DNA of 64,000 nt from Gracilibacillus massiliensis (GTDB lineage Bacteria; Bacillota; Bacilli; Bacillales; Amphibacillaceae), in NCBI RefSeq assembly GCF_001458115.1, contig NZ_CZRP01000013.1, forward strand, positions 930,001 through 994,000, in the 5' to 3' direction. The stretch's first letter is position 1. Each line of letters begins with the position of its first letter. The position numbers were made by a program, and so were the translations under genes. The notes under the pieces are model-generated. The model was not told the origin of the DNA, made no database searches, and was given only the letters and a program-made list of their open reading frames with translations. This document shows, in pieces, positions 24,100 to 32,952 of the stretch.

Positions 24100-24830
24100 T
24101 CAAAACCACCAGTGTGAACTGGTGGTTTGCTCTGCGGCTGAAAGCCTCTATTACCGGCCTCGGCCTAAAAGGCCCACTGAATAGGTTTCCCTTCTGCACC
24201 ACACTCACTCACTGATTCTAAAAGAATCTCTTATTTCTTCTTATGTTTTTCTCCAGTGAACGGGTCAATTTCTTCGAATAAAGTCAACTGATCACTCATG
24301 TAGTCCTCTCTAAGCTGATTTCTAATATATTCTTGTATTTGATTTTTATTTCTTCCCACTGTATCTGCGAAGTAGCCTCGACACCAGAATTTTCGATTAC
24401 GGTATTGAATATTAAATTGGCGTGACGATCATATATCATTAAACTACTTTTACCCTTTAAGTATCCCATGAATTGAGATACACTTAGTTTTGGCGGAATA
24501 CTTACTAACATATGAATGTGATCTCTGCATGCATTTGCCTCGTGTATTTCAACTCCCTTCCTTTCACAAAGCTCTCTTACTATTTTGCCAATACTTCTTT
24601 TATATTTTCCATATATAATTTGCCTTCTATATTTTGGCGCAAAAACTATATGATACTTACATCTCCACTGTGTATGTGCTAAACTGTTCTTGTCCTGCAT
24701 TGGACATGCCTCCTTCTTTGGTGAGATTTGGTGGTCGGGAAACCAACCTTATCTTACCATGAAGAGAGGCTTTTTTGTGCCCCCACGCTAGAAGCTCTAT
24801 GGAACCCCCGGCATAGCCAGGGGTTTTCCA
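24100..24830 (-). mobile_element. IS200/IS605-type element, single tnpA, defective
   Basis: A ~730-bp element inserted between ywlC and ywlB. The end beyond tnpA has the perfect hairpin AAACCACCAG/CTGGTGGTTT; the end before tnpA has AACCCCCGGC...CCAGGGGTT. Family knowledge: IS200-type elements carry subterminal hairpins rather than terminal inverted repeats and make no target duplication, so the exact ends are estimates. There is no tnpB. Confidence 0.75.
24231..24700 (-). pseudogene. tnpA: IS200-type TnpA transposase, frameshifted
   Basis: The N-terminal ~95 codons match Y1-HUH transposases (CKYHIVFAPKYRR, the HUH motif as DHIHMLVSIPPK, GYLKGKSSLMIYDRHAN). After HAN the frame runs into NTVIENSGVEATS and soon stops, whereas the alternate frame gives RNRKFWCRGYFADTVG, then the catalytic-tyrosine helix IQEYIRNQL, ending DPFTGEKHKKK. 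One base has been lost in a T-run near 24415, so no full-length enzyme is made unless the frame is recoded. Start ATG after GGAGGCATGTCCA. Confidence 0.85.
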
Positions 24831-24945
24831 AGACCGTAATAAACTGTGCATAAAAACATTATTTATACACAGTTTATCCACTTTTTATAGGCGTTTGATA
24901 TATATTCATCAGTTCTATTCACATAATAATCCACAAATTATTAAC

Positions 24946-25371
24946 TCATTGTGAATAAGTCGCCTTTTTATCCACAGATTCAAGACTAGTTATCCACCAA
25001 TCCGCTTTTATCTCCGGATCTAATGCTTTATTTGCTGACTTATAGCCTAATTGCACTAATAATTGATTGAGGTTTTCCGTTTTACTGTGGATAAATAAAT
25101 TTGTTGCACCGTAACTTTGGGTTAATTTTTCTGCTGCCTGTATGATGGTAACAGGCAACGTGATCGTTGGACTTTTTTTCATCACAAGCATTCGTAACCA
25201 ATAGGCATTACTATCAACAGGTACTAATGAAAAAAATGCTGTCGGGCTATGCTCTTGATAGAGAAAATATCCATATTTTTTCATCTCTGCTTGATTAAAA
25301 TCTGGAATGTGATCGCTAAAAAAAGCATCAAACTCTTGTTGTGTCAGTCCGTTCGTTGATTGTAGTTCCAT
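24946..25371 (-). CDS. ywlB: YwlB-like acetyltransferase-fold protein
   Basis: A 141-residue protein in the place of B. subtilis ywlB, a GNAT-type N-acetyltransferase homolog beside spoIIR. The pattern of strands and helices (YFLYQEHSPTAFFSLVP, WLRMLVMKKS, LFIHSKTENLNQLLVQLGY) is compatible with GNAT, but the acetyl-CoA pyrophosphate loop is not clear. ATG at 25371 is preferred, with GAGGTG six bases upstream; a GTG three codons earlier is possible. Substrate unknown. Confidence 0.6.
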   Translation of the reverse strand: MELQSTNGLTQQEFDAFFSDHIPDFNQAEMKKYGYFLYQEHSPTAFFSLVPVDSNAYWLRMLVMKKSPTITLPVTIIQAAEKLTQSYGATNLFIHSKTENLNQLLVQLGYKSANKALDPEIKADWWITSLESVDKKATYSQ

Positions 25372-25430
25372 TCGCCTCACCTCTTGTCTTCGTCTTACTA
25401 TTACTCTATGACAAGATGATAGATTTATGA

Positions 25431-26021
25431 TTAACTAAACCATTTTAAAAAGAAAAATGTGTATTCTACCTCTTCTTCGTCTTCTTCTATTTCTTCTTCT
25501 GAAGCTTCTTCCTCTTCTGCCGCTTCCACGGTTGTACCAAAGGAAAAGTCGAGGAAACATAATGGTGGAAACACTACACACCACCAGTTAGACCCTTGTG
25601 CTTGCCCTAATGTAATTAAAATAGCTTCATATTCACCAGCAGGATATAGGTATTGATCGTATAGTTTCGTCGGGAATTTCACATCTTTTCGATAGTCCAC
25701 ATTGTATTCCATCTCTACTTTTTCTTCTGCTAGAACATCTGCAATGATTTGATCTATATCCTTAATACGAGCGGATATCAGTGCTCTTGCTTCTTTTATA
25801 TCATCCATTTCTTCTACCCATTTGGTAACCTCTTCGTTGACAGCATCCCTGACAGCGTGTTTAATGGCCTGATCTTGTTCTTGGTCACTATTGGCTAAAA
25901 TTCGTAAACGAATCGCTTCGTCTGGTATCACTTGATAGTCTTGTTCATTACTTTCTACTTTTTGCGGAAAAAAACCGATAATAAGAAAAATAAGTACTGA
26001 AAATAAAATAAGTTTTCGCAT
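25431..26021 (-). CDS. spoIIR: Stage II sporulation protein R
   Basis: Forespore-secreted signal that triggers SpoIIGA to cleave pro-sigma-E in the mother cell. 196 residues: signal peptide (RKLILFSVLIFLIIGFFPQ), then the SpoIIR domain (IPDEAIRLRILANSDQEQDQ, and near the C-terminus NWWCVVFPPLCFLD). A Glu-rich tail with about 17 acidic residues follows, then YTFFFLKWFS; that tail is longer than usual. The start ATG follows AGGGGGAAACAAAA. A sigma-F-type promoter is upstream. Confidence 0.93.
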   Translation of the reverse strand: MRKLILFSVLIFLIIGFFPQKVESNEQDYQVIPDEAIRLRILANSDQEQDQAIKHAVRDAVNEEVTKWVEEMDDIKEARALISARIKDIDQIIADVLAEEKVEMEYNVDYRKDVKFPTKLYDQYLYPAGEYEAILITLGQAQGSNWWCVVFPPLCFLDFSFGTTVEAAEEEEASEEEIEEDEEEVEYTFFFLKWFS

Positions 26022-26057
26022 TTTTGTTTCCCCCTGTTATTAGCATTTGCTAGTCAC

Positions 26058-26086
26058 AGTGTGGACAACTACGAAAACTTTTAAAC
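26058..26086 (-). promoter_or_regulatory. Candidate sigma-F promoter of spoIIR
   Basis: GTTTA, 15-bp spacer, GTCCACACT on the minus strand fits GYWTA-N15-GGNNANANT with one mismatch. Family knowledge: spoIIR is a sigma-F gene in B. subtilis. Confidence 0.6.
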
Positions 26087-26106
26087 TGTTAATCTATTAA
26101 TTTTTA

Positions 26107-26955
26107 TTAAATGATGGTCGCAACTACGATTCGGTCTTTCTGATTGATATCTTGGATTACGTTGACATCACTATTTGGGAAAGTCTTTTTAATGATCGAA
26201 GTGACAGCTTTTCCTTGGCTATGACCAATTTCAAATGCTAGCACTCCTTGTTTATTCAGAACCAAAGGCGCTTGCTCGATAATACTTTGATAAGCACCCA
26301 ACCCATTTTCTTCTGCAAAAAGGGCCATTTCGGGGTCGAAATTTTTTACAGTGTCTGATAGGGAATCCGCTTCTTGATAGGCAATATAGGGTGGGTTCGA
26401 AACGATCATGTCTACTTTTTTCTCTCGTTCGATTAACGGATTTAGAAAATCACCCTGATAAAAAAGAATGTCCGCTTGATGCTTTTTGGCATTTTTTCTG
26501 GCAACCTGCAGGGCTTCTGGTGAAAGATCTGTGGCGATTACTTCCTTCTGCCATTCTTTCGCTAAGCTGACCGCAATTACACCGCTACCTGTTCCTACAT
26601 CCACACAAGAAACGGGCTGCTTTTTTACGGTTGTTAGCAGATGGTGAATCAGTTCTTCTGTTTCCGGTCTTGGTATTAATACATGTTTATTCACATGGAA
26701 GCTTCGCCCATAAAATTCCTCCACACCTGTTAGATGTTGGATAGGAACTTTTGTTGTTGCGAGTTGTTCGATCTTGCTTTGATACTGTTTTAATATGGAA
26801 GGATCGATATTCTCACGCAAATTACTAATCAGTTCTGTTTTAGTCCACTTCAGTTCATGCAAGAGCAGAATCTCTGCTATTTTTGCTTCTGTATCATGTT
26901 CTTCTAAAAAAGAAGAAGCCCAGTTTAGGGCCTCGTGAATGGTTTGTGGAGTCAT
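26107..26955 (-). CDS. prmC: Release factor glutamine methyltransferase
   Basis: Methylates the Gln of the GGQ motif in release factors, using SAM. 282 residues: an N-terminal helical domain (~1-75), then a class I methyltransferase domain with DVGTGSGVIAVSLAK and the catalytic NPPY in VSNPPYIAYQE. The ATG is 1 bp past the prfA stop, with AGGTGA inside the end of prfA, so the pair is translationally coupled with its own substrate gene. Confidence 0.95.
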   Translation of the reverse strand: MTPQTIHEALNWASSFLEEHDTEAKIAEILLLHELKWTKTELISNLRENIDPSILKQYQSKIEQLATTKVPIQHLTGVEEFYGRSFHVNKHVLIPRPETEELIHHLLTTVKKQPVSCVDVGTGSGVIAVSLAKEWQKEVIATDLSPEALQVARKNAKKHQADILFYQGDFLNPLIEREKKVDMIVSNPPYIAYQEADSLSDTVKNFDPEMALFAEENGLGAYQSIIEQAPLVLNKQGVLAFEIGHSQGKAVTSIIKKTFPNSDVNVIQDINQKDRIVVATII

Positions 26956-26956
26956 G

Positions 26957-28027
26957 TTATTCACCTATTTGTTCCATTTTCTTTGCTTGCTCTTCAATAA
27001 TCAAGGCTTCAACGATTTCTTCCATCTTGCCTTCTAAAATCTGATCCAACTTTTGAATCGTTAGACCAATTCGGTGATCGGTCACCCTGTTTTGCGGAAA
27101 GTTATAAGTACGAATACGTTCAGAGCGATCACCTGAACCAACTGCTGATTTACGTGTTTGGTCGTATTCAGCCTGGGCTTCTTGTTGGAATTTATCATAG
27201 ATTCGCGCTCTTAATACTTTCATTGCTTTTTCTTTATTTTTAATTTGTGATTTTTCATCTTGAATCGATACAACAATCCCTGTTGGCAAGTGTGTTAAAC
27301 GGACAGCAGACATTGTCGTATTTACTGATTGCCCACCAGGACCGCTGGACGTGAAGGTATCAACACGAATATCTTTTTCATGAACATCTACTTCTACTTC
27401 TTCAGCTTCTGGCATAACTACCACGGTTGCTGTAGAAGTGTGGATACGTCCGCCTGATTCTGTCTCAGGAACACGTTGGACACGGTGTGCGCCATTTTCA
27501 AACTTTAATTTCGAATAGGCTCCATTTCCATTAATCATAAAGACAACTTCTTTAAAGCCACCAACACCTGTTGTATTGGAGTCCATAATATCGATTTTCC
27601 AACCTTCTGATTCGGCGTAACGCGAATACATACGGAAGAGATCTCCAGCAAATAAGGCTGCTTCATCACCGCCTGCTGCTCCTCTGACCTCCATTATTAC
27701 GTTTTTGTCGTCGTTTGGATCTTTAGGTAACAATAATATTCTTAAACGTTCCTCTAACTCTGTTTTCTGATCAGACAGTTCACTGATCTCCATTTTCGTC
27801 ATGTCACGCATTTCATCATCTAGATCATCTTCTAACATTTCTTTAGCATCATCTAGTTGGCTTGAAACATCTTTATATTCACGATATGCGGTAATAACGT
27901 CCTGTAAGTCGGATTGTTCTTTTGAATATTCTCTTAATTTTTTGGAATCATTAATAACCTCTGGATCACTTAATAATTCGTTTAATTTATCATAACGTGC
28001 TTCTAGCGATTCTAAACGATCTAACAC
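26957..28027 (-). CDS. prfA: Peptide chain release factor 1
   Basis: Recognises UAA and UAG and triggers peptide release. 356 residues, the same as B. subtilis. The GGQ motif is in [13 protein letters not shown], and the stop-reading region carries the RF1-type PETE (RVPETESGG). GTG at 28027 follows GAGGTGACGTAC and yields [12 protein letters not shown], aligned with the family; an earlier GTG overlaps that site. Confidence 0.96.
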   Translation of the reverse strand: MLDRLESLEARYDKLNELLSDPEVINDSKKLREYSKEQSDLQDVITAYREYKDVSSQLDDAKEMLEDDLDDEMRDMTKMEISELSDQKTELEERLRILLLPKDPNDDKNVIMEVRGAAGGDEAALFAGDLFRMYSRYAESEGWKIDIMDSNTTGVGGFKEVVFMINGNGAYSKLKFENGAHRVQRVPETESGGRIHTSTATVVVMPEAEEVEVDVHEKDIRVDTFTSSGPGGQSVNTTMSAVRLTHLPTGIVVSIQDEKSQIKNKEKAMKVLRARIYDKFQQEAQAEYDQTRKSAVGSGDRSERIRTYNFPQNRVTDHRIGLTIQKLDQILEGKMEEIVEALIIEEQAKKMEQIGE

Positions 28028-28106
28028 GTACGTCACCTCTTTCTACAATTAGCAAAACTCTCTATTAAACAGTATATATAAAGTTGAAGGTACCGTCAAA
28101 ATTCGA

Positions 28107-28715
28107 TTAGGTTGGATGAACTTTTAATTTGCTTTTGGGATGGTTTGGTACTTCATGATGGTGGCGGCACCTTGGCTCATATGCTTCTTTTGCTCCTACT
28201 AATATAATAGGGTCGTCATATGAAGCTGGAGAACCGTCGATTAATCGCTGTGTTCTGCTAGCAGGAGAACCACAAACAGGACAGATTGCATTTAATTTTG
28301 TGACGAATTCACTTATTGAAAGCAGCTCTGGCATTGGTCCAAATGGTTCTCCACGAAAATCTGTATCCAAACCAGCTAAGATGACCCGATGCCCCTTATC
28401 TGCCAATTCCGTTACAACTGTTATGATATCCTCATCAAAAAATTGTACTTCATCTATACCAATTAACTCGATATCTTCTGAGACATCTTTCAAAATATCC
28501 ATTGCTCTTTCTACCGGTTTTGCTACTACCTCTTGCCCATTATGGGATACGACACAATCGTCGCTATATCGATTGTCTAATTGTGGTTTATATACGGCAA
28601 CAGATAAATTGCCATAGGTAGCGCGACGTACTCTGCGAATTAATTCTTCTGACTTACCAGAGAACATGCTCCCACAAATAAGCTCGATCCAACCGGCATG
28701 TTTCATAATATGCAT
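28107..28715 (-). CDS. tdk: Thymidine kinase
   Basis: Phosphorylates thymidine with ATP for salvage. 202 residues. The P-loop is [14 protein letters not shown], the DEVQFFD segment is Walker B, and two zinc Cys pairs are CPVCG and the C-terminal RCRHHH region. The start ([15 protein letters not shown]) matches the family. Upstream lie a ~200-bp leader and the 51-bp array; rpmE-rho precede it as in B. subtilis. Confidence 0.96.
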   Translation of the reverse strand: MHIMKHAGWIELICGSMFSGKSEELIRRVRRATYGNLSVAVYKPQLDNRYSDDCVVSHNGQEVVAKPVERAMDILKDVSEDIELIGIDEVQFFDEDIITVVTELADKGHRVILAGLDTDFRGEPFGPMPELLSISEFVTKLNAICPVCGSPASRTQRLIDGSPASYDDPIILVGAKEAYEPRCRHHHEVPNHPKSKLKVHPT

Positions 28716-28919
28716 GATGATGTTGCCCCTTCCAACAGTAATGTTTCTTTTTCATAGCGATATAACTCCCTCAGACACTAACACCCTGATAAGTTTCGCT
28801 AATAGTCAGTCAAGCTCAAATACAAACTGACTCTAATCTCACTTTATATCTAATCATTTTACCATTTTTCACGTAGTAATATGTAATCAACTTTGTCTAG
28901 GGTATGATTAATTTAATAA
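28716..28919. other. Leader region of tdk
   Basis: No coding region. A weak TTGACT with TATCAG after 16 bp is the only promoter-like pair. No terminator or riboswitch is recognisable. Confidence 0.35.
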
Positions 28920-29123
28920 AAGACAAATTTCGCTTGATTCCACTTTTTTTGTCCTTCATTCAGCTTTTGAGAGACAGATTTTGCTTGATTCCGCTTTTTT
29001 TGTCCTTCATTTGGCTTATGAGAGACAGATTTTCCTTGGTCTCGCTTTTTTTGTCCTTCATTCGGCTTATGAGAGACAAAACTTGCCTGGTTCCGCCTTT
29101 TTTGTCCTTCATATACTATTTCA
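28920..29123 (-). repeat. 51-bp tandem word array 3 (4 copies)
   Basis: AGACA starts at 28921, 28972, 29023 and 29074, exactly 51 bp apart, each followed by a T-rich block and TTTTTTGTCCTTCAT. Because 51 is a multiple of 3, both strands show repeated 17-residue frames (such as NEGQKKRNQAKSV); none has a ribosome-binding site, and sister arrays have non-coding periods. Confidence 0.88.
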
Positions 29124-29126
29124 AAT

Positions 29127-29163
29127 AAAAAACAGGCAAATTTGTGGTGCATTTGCCTGTTTC
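29127..29163 (-). terminator. Terminator of rpmE
   Basis: AACAGGCAAAT and ATTTGCCTGTT form a perfect 11-bp stem; TTTTTTATTTG follows on the minus strand. Confidence 0.88.
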
Positions 29164-29210
29164 TAAGGATTTATTATCCTGTTCTATTTCGTTCAAGTAA
29201 AAAATACCAA

Positions 29211-29456
29211 TTAACCCATGTTGTATTTTTTCTTGAATCGGTCAACACGACCGCCGACTTTATCAGCTTTTTGCTTACCAGTATAGAACGGGTGAGAAGC
29301 TGAGCTGATTTCTACACGGATTAATGGATAAGAATTGCCATCTTCCCATTCAATTGTCTCTTCGGACGATTGTGTAGATCCGCCTAGAAATTTGTAGTCA
29401 GAACTTGTATCAAGAAATACAACTTTTTGGTATTCTGGATGAATGCCTTTTTTCAT
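29211..29456 (-). CDS. rpmE: Ribosomal protein L31, zinc-free type B
   Basis: Large-subunit protein bridging the central protuberance. 81 residues starting [19 protein letters not shown] and ending [15 protein letters not shown]. It has no cysteines, so it is the C-minus type (RpmE2/YtiA class), although it occupies the rho-proximal site where B. subtilis has the zinc-binding form. The ATG follows AAAGGAGTGGACATAC; longer upstream reading has no support. A perfect TATAAT promoter lies ~80 bp upstream. Confidence 0.93.
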   Translation of the reverse strand: MKKGIHPEYQKVVFLDTSSDYKFLGGSTQSSEETIEWEDGNSYPLIRVEISSASHPFYTGKQKADKVGGRVDRFKKKYNMG

Positions 29457-29535
29457 GTATGTCCACTCCTTTTGCCCTGAATCCTTAGGAAACAGAGTTA
29501 GATTAATGCCTGTAAGCATTTTTTCGCACAGAAGC

Positions 29536-29564
29536 ATTATATCAATCTCACATCCGGTTTGCAA
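29536..29564 (-). promoter_or_regulatory. Sigma-A promoter of rpmE
   Basis: TTGCAA, 17-bp spacer, TATAAT on the minus strand. The ~75-base leader contains a small AATGC/GCATT hairpin. No Zur-box inverted repeat is visible. Confidence 0.7.
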
Positions 29565-29585
29565 GAAGTATTTACAAAAAGATGA

Positions 29586-30875
29586 TTAGTTTGATTTTTT
29601 AGCAGTGCCTTTTCGTTTCATTTCTTCCTCAAGTACGGATAAGAATTCTTCATTATTCTTCGTCGAACGTAGCTTACGTAAAAATCTTTCAACGAATTCC
29701 GGAGAATCCTGCATGCTTTTGCGAATGGCCCACATTTTTTCTACATGATTTTTTGAAAGTAATAGTTCTTCTTTTCTTGTACTAGAGCGCGGAATATCAA
29801 GCGCTGGGAAAATACGACGCTGTGCTAAATGACGATCTAAGTGTAATTCCATGTTTCCTGTTCCTTTAAACTCTTCGTAGATGACATCATCCATACGTGA
29901 ACCGGTCTCTACTAACGCCGTAGCTAGGATGGTGAAACTTCCACCATCTTCGATATTACGAGCTGCACCGAAGAATCGTTTTGGTCGGTGGAATGCCGCT
30001 GGATCAATACCACCTGATAACGTTCTACCGCTTGGTGGAATAACGAGGTTATAAGCACGAGCCAAACGTGTAATACTATCCATAAGTACAACGACATCTT
30101 TTTTATGTTCAACAAGTCGCATCGCACGCTCTAATACAAGCTCCGCCACTTTAATATGATTTTCTGGAACTTCATCGAAAGTAGAACTTACTACGTCTAC
30201 ATTTTCATCTACCGAACGTTCAATATCGGTTACCTCTTCCGGACGTTCGTCTACTAACAAAATAATTAATTTCGTATTCGGATGATTTTTGGCGATGCTA
30301 TTAGCGATTTGCTTTAAAAGCATGGTTTTCCCTGCTTTAGGAGGAGCTACAATCAAGCCACGCTGACCATAACCAACCGGTGTTAGCAAGTCCATAATTC
30401 TAGTAGAGATTAATTTAGTATCTGTTTCGAGATTCATTAAACGATCCGGATACAATGGTGTTAACGCAGGGAAATGGACACGTTCTTTAGCCGCTTCTGG
30501 ATCTTCTCCGTTTACAGCATCAACATGCAATAACCCATAATACCGTTCATTTTCTTTTGGAGGGCGTACTTTACCTGATACCTTGTCCCCATTACGCAAA
30601 TCAAAACGGCGAATTTGAGATGCGGAAATATAAATATCTTCTGCACTCGGAGAATAATTAATCGGTCTTAAGAAACCGAAACCTTCTGTCGGAATTATTT
30701 CCAAGATACCATCCATAAAAAGATATCCGCTTTTTTCAGCTTGGGCTTTTAATATCGAAAAAATTAACTCTTTTTTTGTTAATTTGGCATAATAAGACAC
30801 TTTATATTCCTTTGCTCGCGCATAAAGGTCTTTTAATGTCATTGATTCTAATTCTTTAATTGTTACTTCACTCAC
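29586..30875 (-). CDS. rho: Transcription termination factor Rho
   Basis: RNA-dependent helicase that ends transcription. 429 residues. Order: an N-terminal Rho-N helix bundle (LKDLYARAKEYKVSYYAKLTKKEL), the RNA-binding cold-shock fold (EGFGFLRPINYSPSAEDIYIS), and a RecA-type ATPase (Walker A APPKAGKTMLLK, Walker B VVLMDSITRLARAYN). GTG at 30875 is chosen, with GGTGTGGTGATTTT upstream; an ATG seven codons earlier lacks a site. The gene is followed by rpmE as in B. subtilis; the glpX expected upstream is absent. Confidence 0.94.
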   Translation of the reverse strand: MSEVTIKELESMTLKDLYARAKEYKVSYYAKLTKKELIFSILKAQAEKSGYLFMDGILEIIPTEGFGFLRPINYSPSAEDIYISASQIRRFDLRNGDKVSGKVRPPKENERYYGLLHVDAVNGEDPEAAKERVHFPALTPLYPDRLMNLETDTKLISTRIMDLLTPVGYGQRGLIVAPPKAGKTMLLKQIANSIAKNHPNTKLIILLVDERPEEVTDIERSVDENVDVVSSTFDEVPENHIKVAELVLERAMRLVEHKKDVVVLMDSITRLARAYNLVIPPSGRTLSGGIDPAAFHRPKRFFGAARNIEDGGSFTILATALVETGSRMDDVIYEEFKGTGNMELHLDRHLAQRRIFPALDIPRSSTRKEELLLSKNHVEKMWAIRKSMQDSPEFVERFLRKLRSTKNNEEFLSVLEEEMKRKGTAKKSN

Positions 30876-31339
30876 AAAATCACCACACCTATTCATTATT
30901 TATATTTTTCCATCTTCATTTTAATTTTCGAGATTAACAATTGTAGATTTTATAAACGTGGGGAATCGTAGCATAATTGACTCATTGATCCTTTCGTTTG
31001 TACAAAAAAATTGATGAAGTTATCGTATCTAACATTGGCCAATCAGCTTTGGAAACTCAATATGGAGCACCGAGATCGCTTGAAATCTCAAGAAGAGTAT
31101 GAGATGGAAGCATGCTTCATCAATACTTTACTCAGTACTGATGATACTTTTGAAGTACACATTCTTCAGGAAGAAATGTGTGATTGATATTCTTTCTATA
31201 TAGTACACGGTTACAACTAGATATTCAACTTTTTTCTGAGAAAAAACTTATTTTCTAGCAAGAAATAAAGATTTTCCTATCTCCTGAAACACCACTTAAT
31301 CTTTCCAAGCGTAAAAAAAGAGACTAGTTTAGCCTCTTT
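30876..31339. other. Gap between rho and murAB where glpX lies in B. subtilis
   Basis: 464 bp with no convincing gene on the minus strand. A plus-strand 57-codon frame (31014-31187) and the murAB terminator lie within it. No fragment resembling class II fructose-1,6-bisphosphatase was recognised. Confidence 0.5.
31014..31187 (+). CDS. Possible small ORF, unrecognised
   Basis: 57 residues from ATG to TGA, beginning MKLSYLTLANQLWKLNMEH and rich in Glu and Leu. It reads as a plausible helical peptide with normal composition, but no ribosome-binding site precedes it (TACAAAAAAATTG). It runs against the direction of its neighbours. It may be a decayed remnant or chance. Confidence 0.25.
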   Translation: MKLSYLTLANQLWKLNMEHRDRLKSQEEYEMEACFINTLLSTDDTFEVHILQEEMCD

Positions 31340-31343
31340 TTAA
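31311..31343 (-). terminator. Terminator of murAB
   Basis: AAAAAGAGACTA and the facing TAGCCTCTTTTT form a stem overlapping the murAB stop; T-rich minus strand follows. Confidence 0.75.
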
Positions 31344-32626
31344 GAATTTTGAAATTGTTGGATTTCTTTTTCTGTCATTTCTTCGCGCCATATTTTGGCA
31401 CCAAGTTCATCTAACTTTTCGGTGATATTGGCATACCCTCGATCAATATGCTCTAGACCGGTTATTTCTGTAATTCCGTTCGCCATTAGTCCTGCCGCTA
31501 TTAAGGAAGCACCTGCCCGGAGATCACTAGCTTTTACTTTGGCACCTTCAAGCTGATTAGGACCTTGTACAATTGCAGAACTACCTTCTACTTTAATTTG
31601 AGCATTCATGCGTCTAAGTTCGTCAATATGTTTGAACCTGGCTTGATAGATCGTATCTGTGACGACACCTGTACCTTGTGCTTTTGTTAATAATGCAGTA
31701 AATGGTTGCTGTAGATCTGTTGGAAAACCAGGGTGGACTAATGTTTTAATATCGACACTTTTTAATGTTTCACTACGATGAATTAACAATTGTTCTTCGC
31801 CTTCTTCGATATGTACTCCCATTTCTCTTAGCTTTGCAAGTAACGGCTCTAAATGCTGAGGGATAACATTATCAATTAAGACTTTTTCGCCTTGAGCAGC
31901 GGCCATGATTGTATAAGTACCTGCCTCAATCCGGTCTGGAATAATCGTATGCATACAACCACTTAATTCATCAACACCCTCAATCCGAATGACGTCTGTT
32001 CCTGCTCCTTTAATCTTTGCTCCCATACTAGTTAGCAATGTAGCCACATCAATAATTTCAGGCTCCCTGGCAGCATTTTCGATAATGGTACGACCTTTTG
32101 CCTTAACAGCTGCAAGCATAATATTAATGGTTGCACCGACACTAACAACATCAAGATAAATTCTCGCGCCTCGCAATTCGTTAGCACGCAAATAGATAGC
32201 GCCTTGCTCATTTGTTACCGTTGCACCTAGTGCTTCGAATCCTTTTATATGCTGATCTATCGGACGAGGACCAAGATAACATCCTCCTGGTAAACCAATT
32301 ACGGCTTCCTTAAATCGTCCAAGCATGGCACCCATGAAATAATAAGAAGCTCTTAACTTCTTCACACGACCATTAGGTAATGGCATAGCTGTCATGTCTG
32401 CTGGATTAATATGTACGGTTTGTCCTCTTCTTTCAACTGTTCCGCCGATTTCCTCTAATAAGTAGCTCAATGTTTCTACATCAGAGATATCTGGTAAACC
32501 CTCAATAATTACTTTAGAATCAGCTAATATCGATGCTGGAAGCAATGCTACTGCACTATTTTTCGCACCACTTATTCGAACTTTTCCGTTTAACAAATGT
32601 CCGCCTTCTATAAGCAACTTCTGCAT
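31340..32626 (-). CDS. murAB: UDP-N-acetylglucosamine 1-carboxyvinyltransferase (second paralog)
   Basis: Second MurA enzyme (also called MurZ). 428 residues. Catalytic Cys in [33 protein letters not shown] is the substrate loop. In Firmicutes MurAA usually carries most activity and this paralog is an accessory under stress (family knowledge). The start ATG follows GAGGGAATAAAAT. fba follows upstream as in B. subtilis, but the transaldolase gene usually between them is absent. Confidence 0.94.
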   Translation of the reverse strand: MQKLLIEGGHLLNGKVRISGAKNSAVALLPASILADSKVIIEGLPDISDVETLSYLLEEIGGTVERRGQTVHINPADMTAMPLPNGRVKKLRASYYFMGAMLGRFKEAVIGLPGGCYLGPRPIDQHIKGFEALGATVTNEQGAIYLRANELRGARIYLDVVSVGATINIMLAAVKAKGRTIIENAAREPEIIDVATLLTSMGAKIKGAGTDVIRIEGVDELSGCMHTIIPDRIEAGTYTIMAAAQGEKVLIDNVIPQHLEPLLAKLREMGVHIEEGEEQLLIHRSETLKSVDIKTLVHPGFPTDLQQPFTALLTKAQGTGVVTDTIYQARFKHIDELRRMNAQIKVEGSSAIVQGPNQLEGAKVKASDLRAGASLIAAGLMANGITEITGLEHIDRGYANITEKLDELGAKIWREEMTEKEIQQFQNS

Positions 32627-32739
32627 ATTTTATTCCCTCGCTTTCAAGGAGTCCTAATAACTTTTGGCATAGTTGTCACTGTAATGTTAGCTTGTACGTT
32701 TCTGCCAAAATTATGTAATGTTTTTTTACAGTTAGTCCT

Positions 32740-32768
32740 ATTATAGCTTATTTAAGATTGATTTAAAA
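32740..32768 (-). promoter_or_regulatory. Candidate promoter of murAB
   Basis: A perfect TATAAT (minus strand) with TTTAAA or TTTTAA 16-17 bp upstream as a weak -35. The word array starts ~33 bp further upstream. Confidence 0.5.
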
Positions 32769-32800
32769 CAGAAGAATATTTTGACGCGAAATGGGTTCGT

Positions 32801-32900
32801 TTACTGGCAACTTTTGAGGGGTTACTGGCAACTTCGAGAGTTTTACTGGCAACTTTTCTGATTTACTGGCAACTTCGAGAGTTTTACTGGCAACTCCGGA
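32801..32900 (-). repeat. 21-bp word array 4 (TTACTGGCAACTT x5)
   Basis: TTACTGGCAACT starts at 32801, 32822, 32843, 32863 and 32884: steps of 21, 21, 20 and 21 bp. Spacers are short and variable (CGAGAGTT appears twice). On the murAB sense strand the word reads AAGTTGCCAGTAA. Confidence 0.9.
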
Positions 32901-32910
32901 TGCCAAAAGT

Positions 32911-32940
32911 AAAACCCTGTTGACTATGCAACAGGGTTTT
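32911..32940 (-). terminator. Terminator of fba
   Basis: AAAACCCTGTTG and CAACAGGGTTTT form a perfect 12-bp stem with a six-base loop. Confidence 0.92.
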
Positions 32941-32952
32941 CTACTAATTATA

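Noticed and set aside
28904-29166. Repeated 17-residue frames on both strands
   Set aside because: They follow the 51-bp array; no start signal, and sister arrays have non-coding unit lengths.
29457-29564. Longer N-terminus for rpmE
   Set aside because: The extension runs through the promoter and ribosome-binding site.
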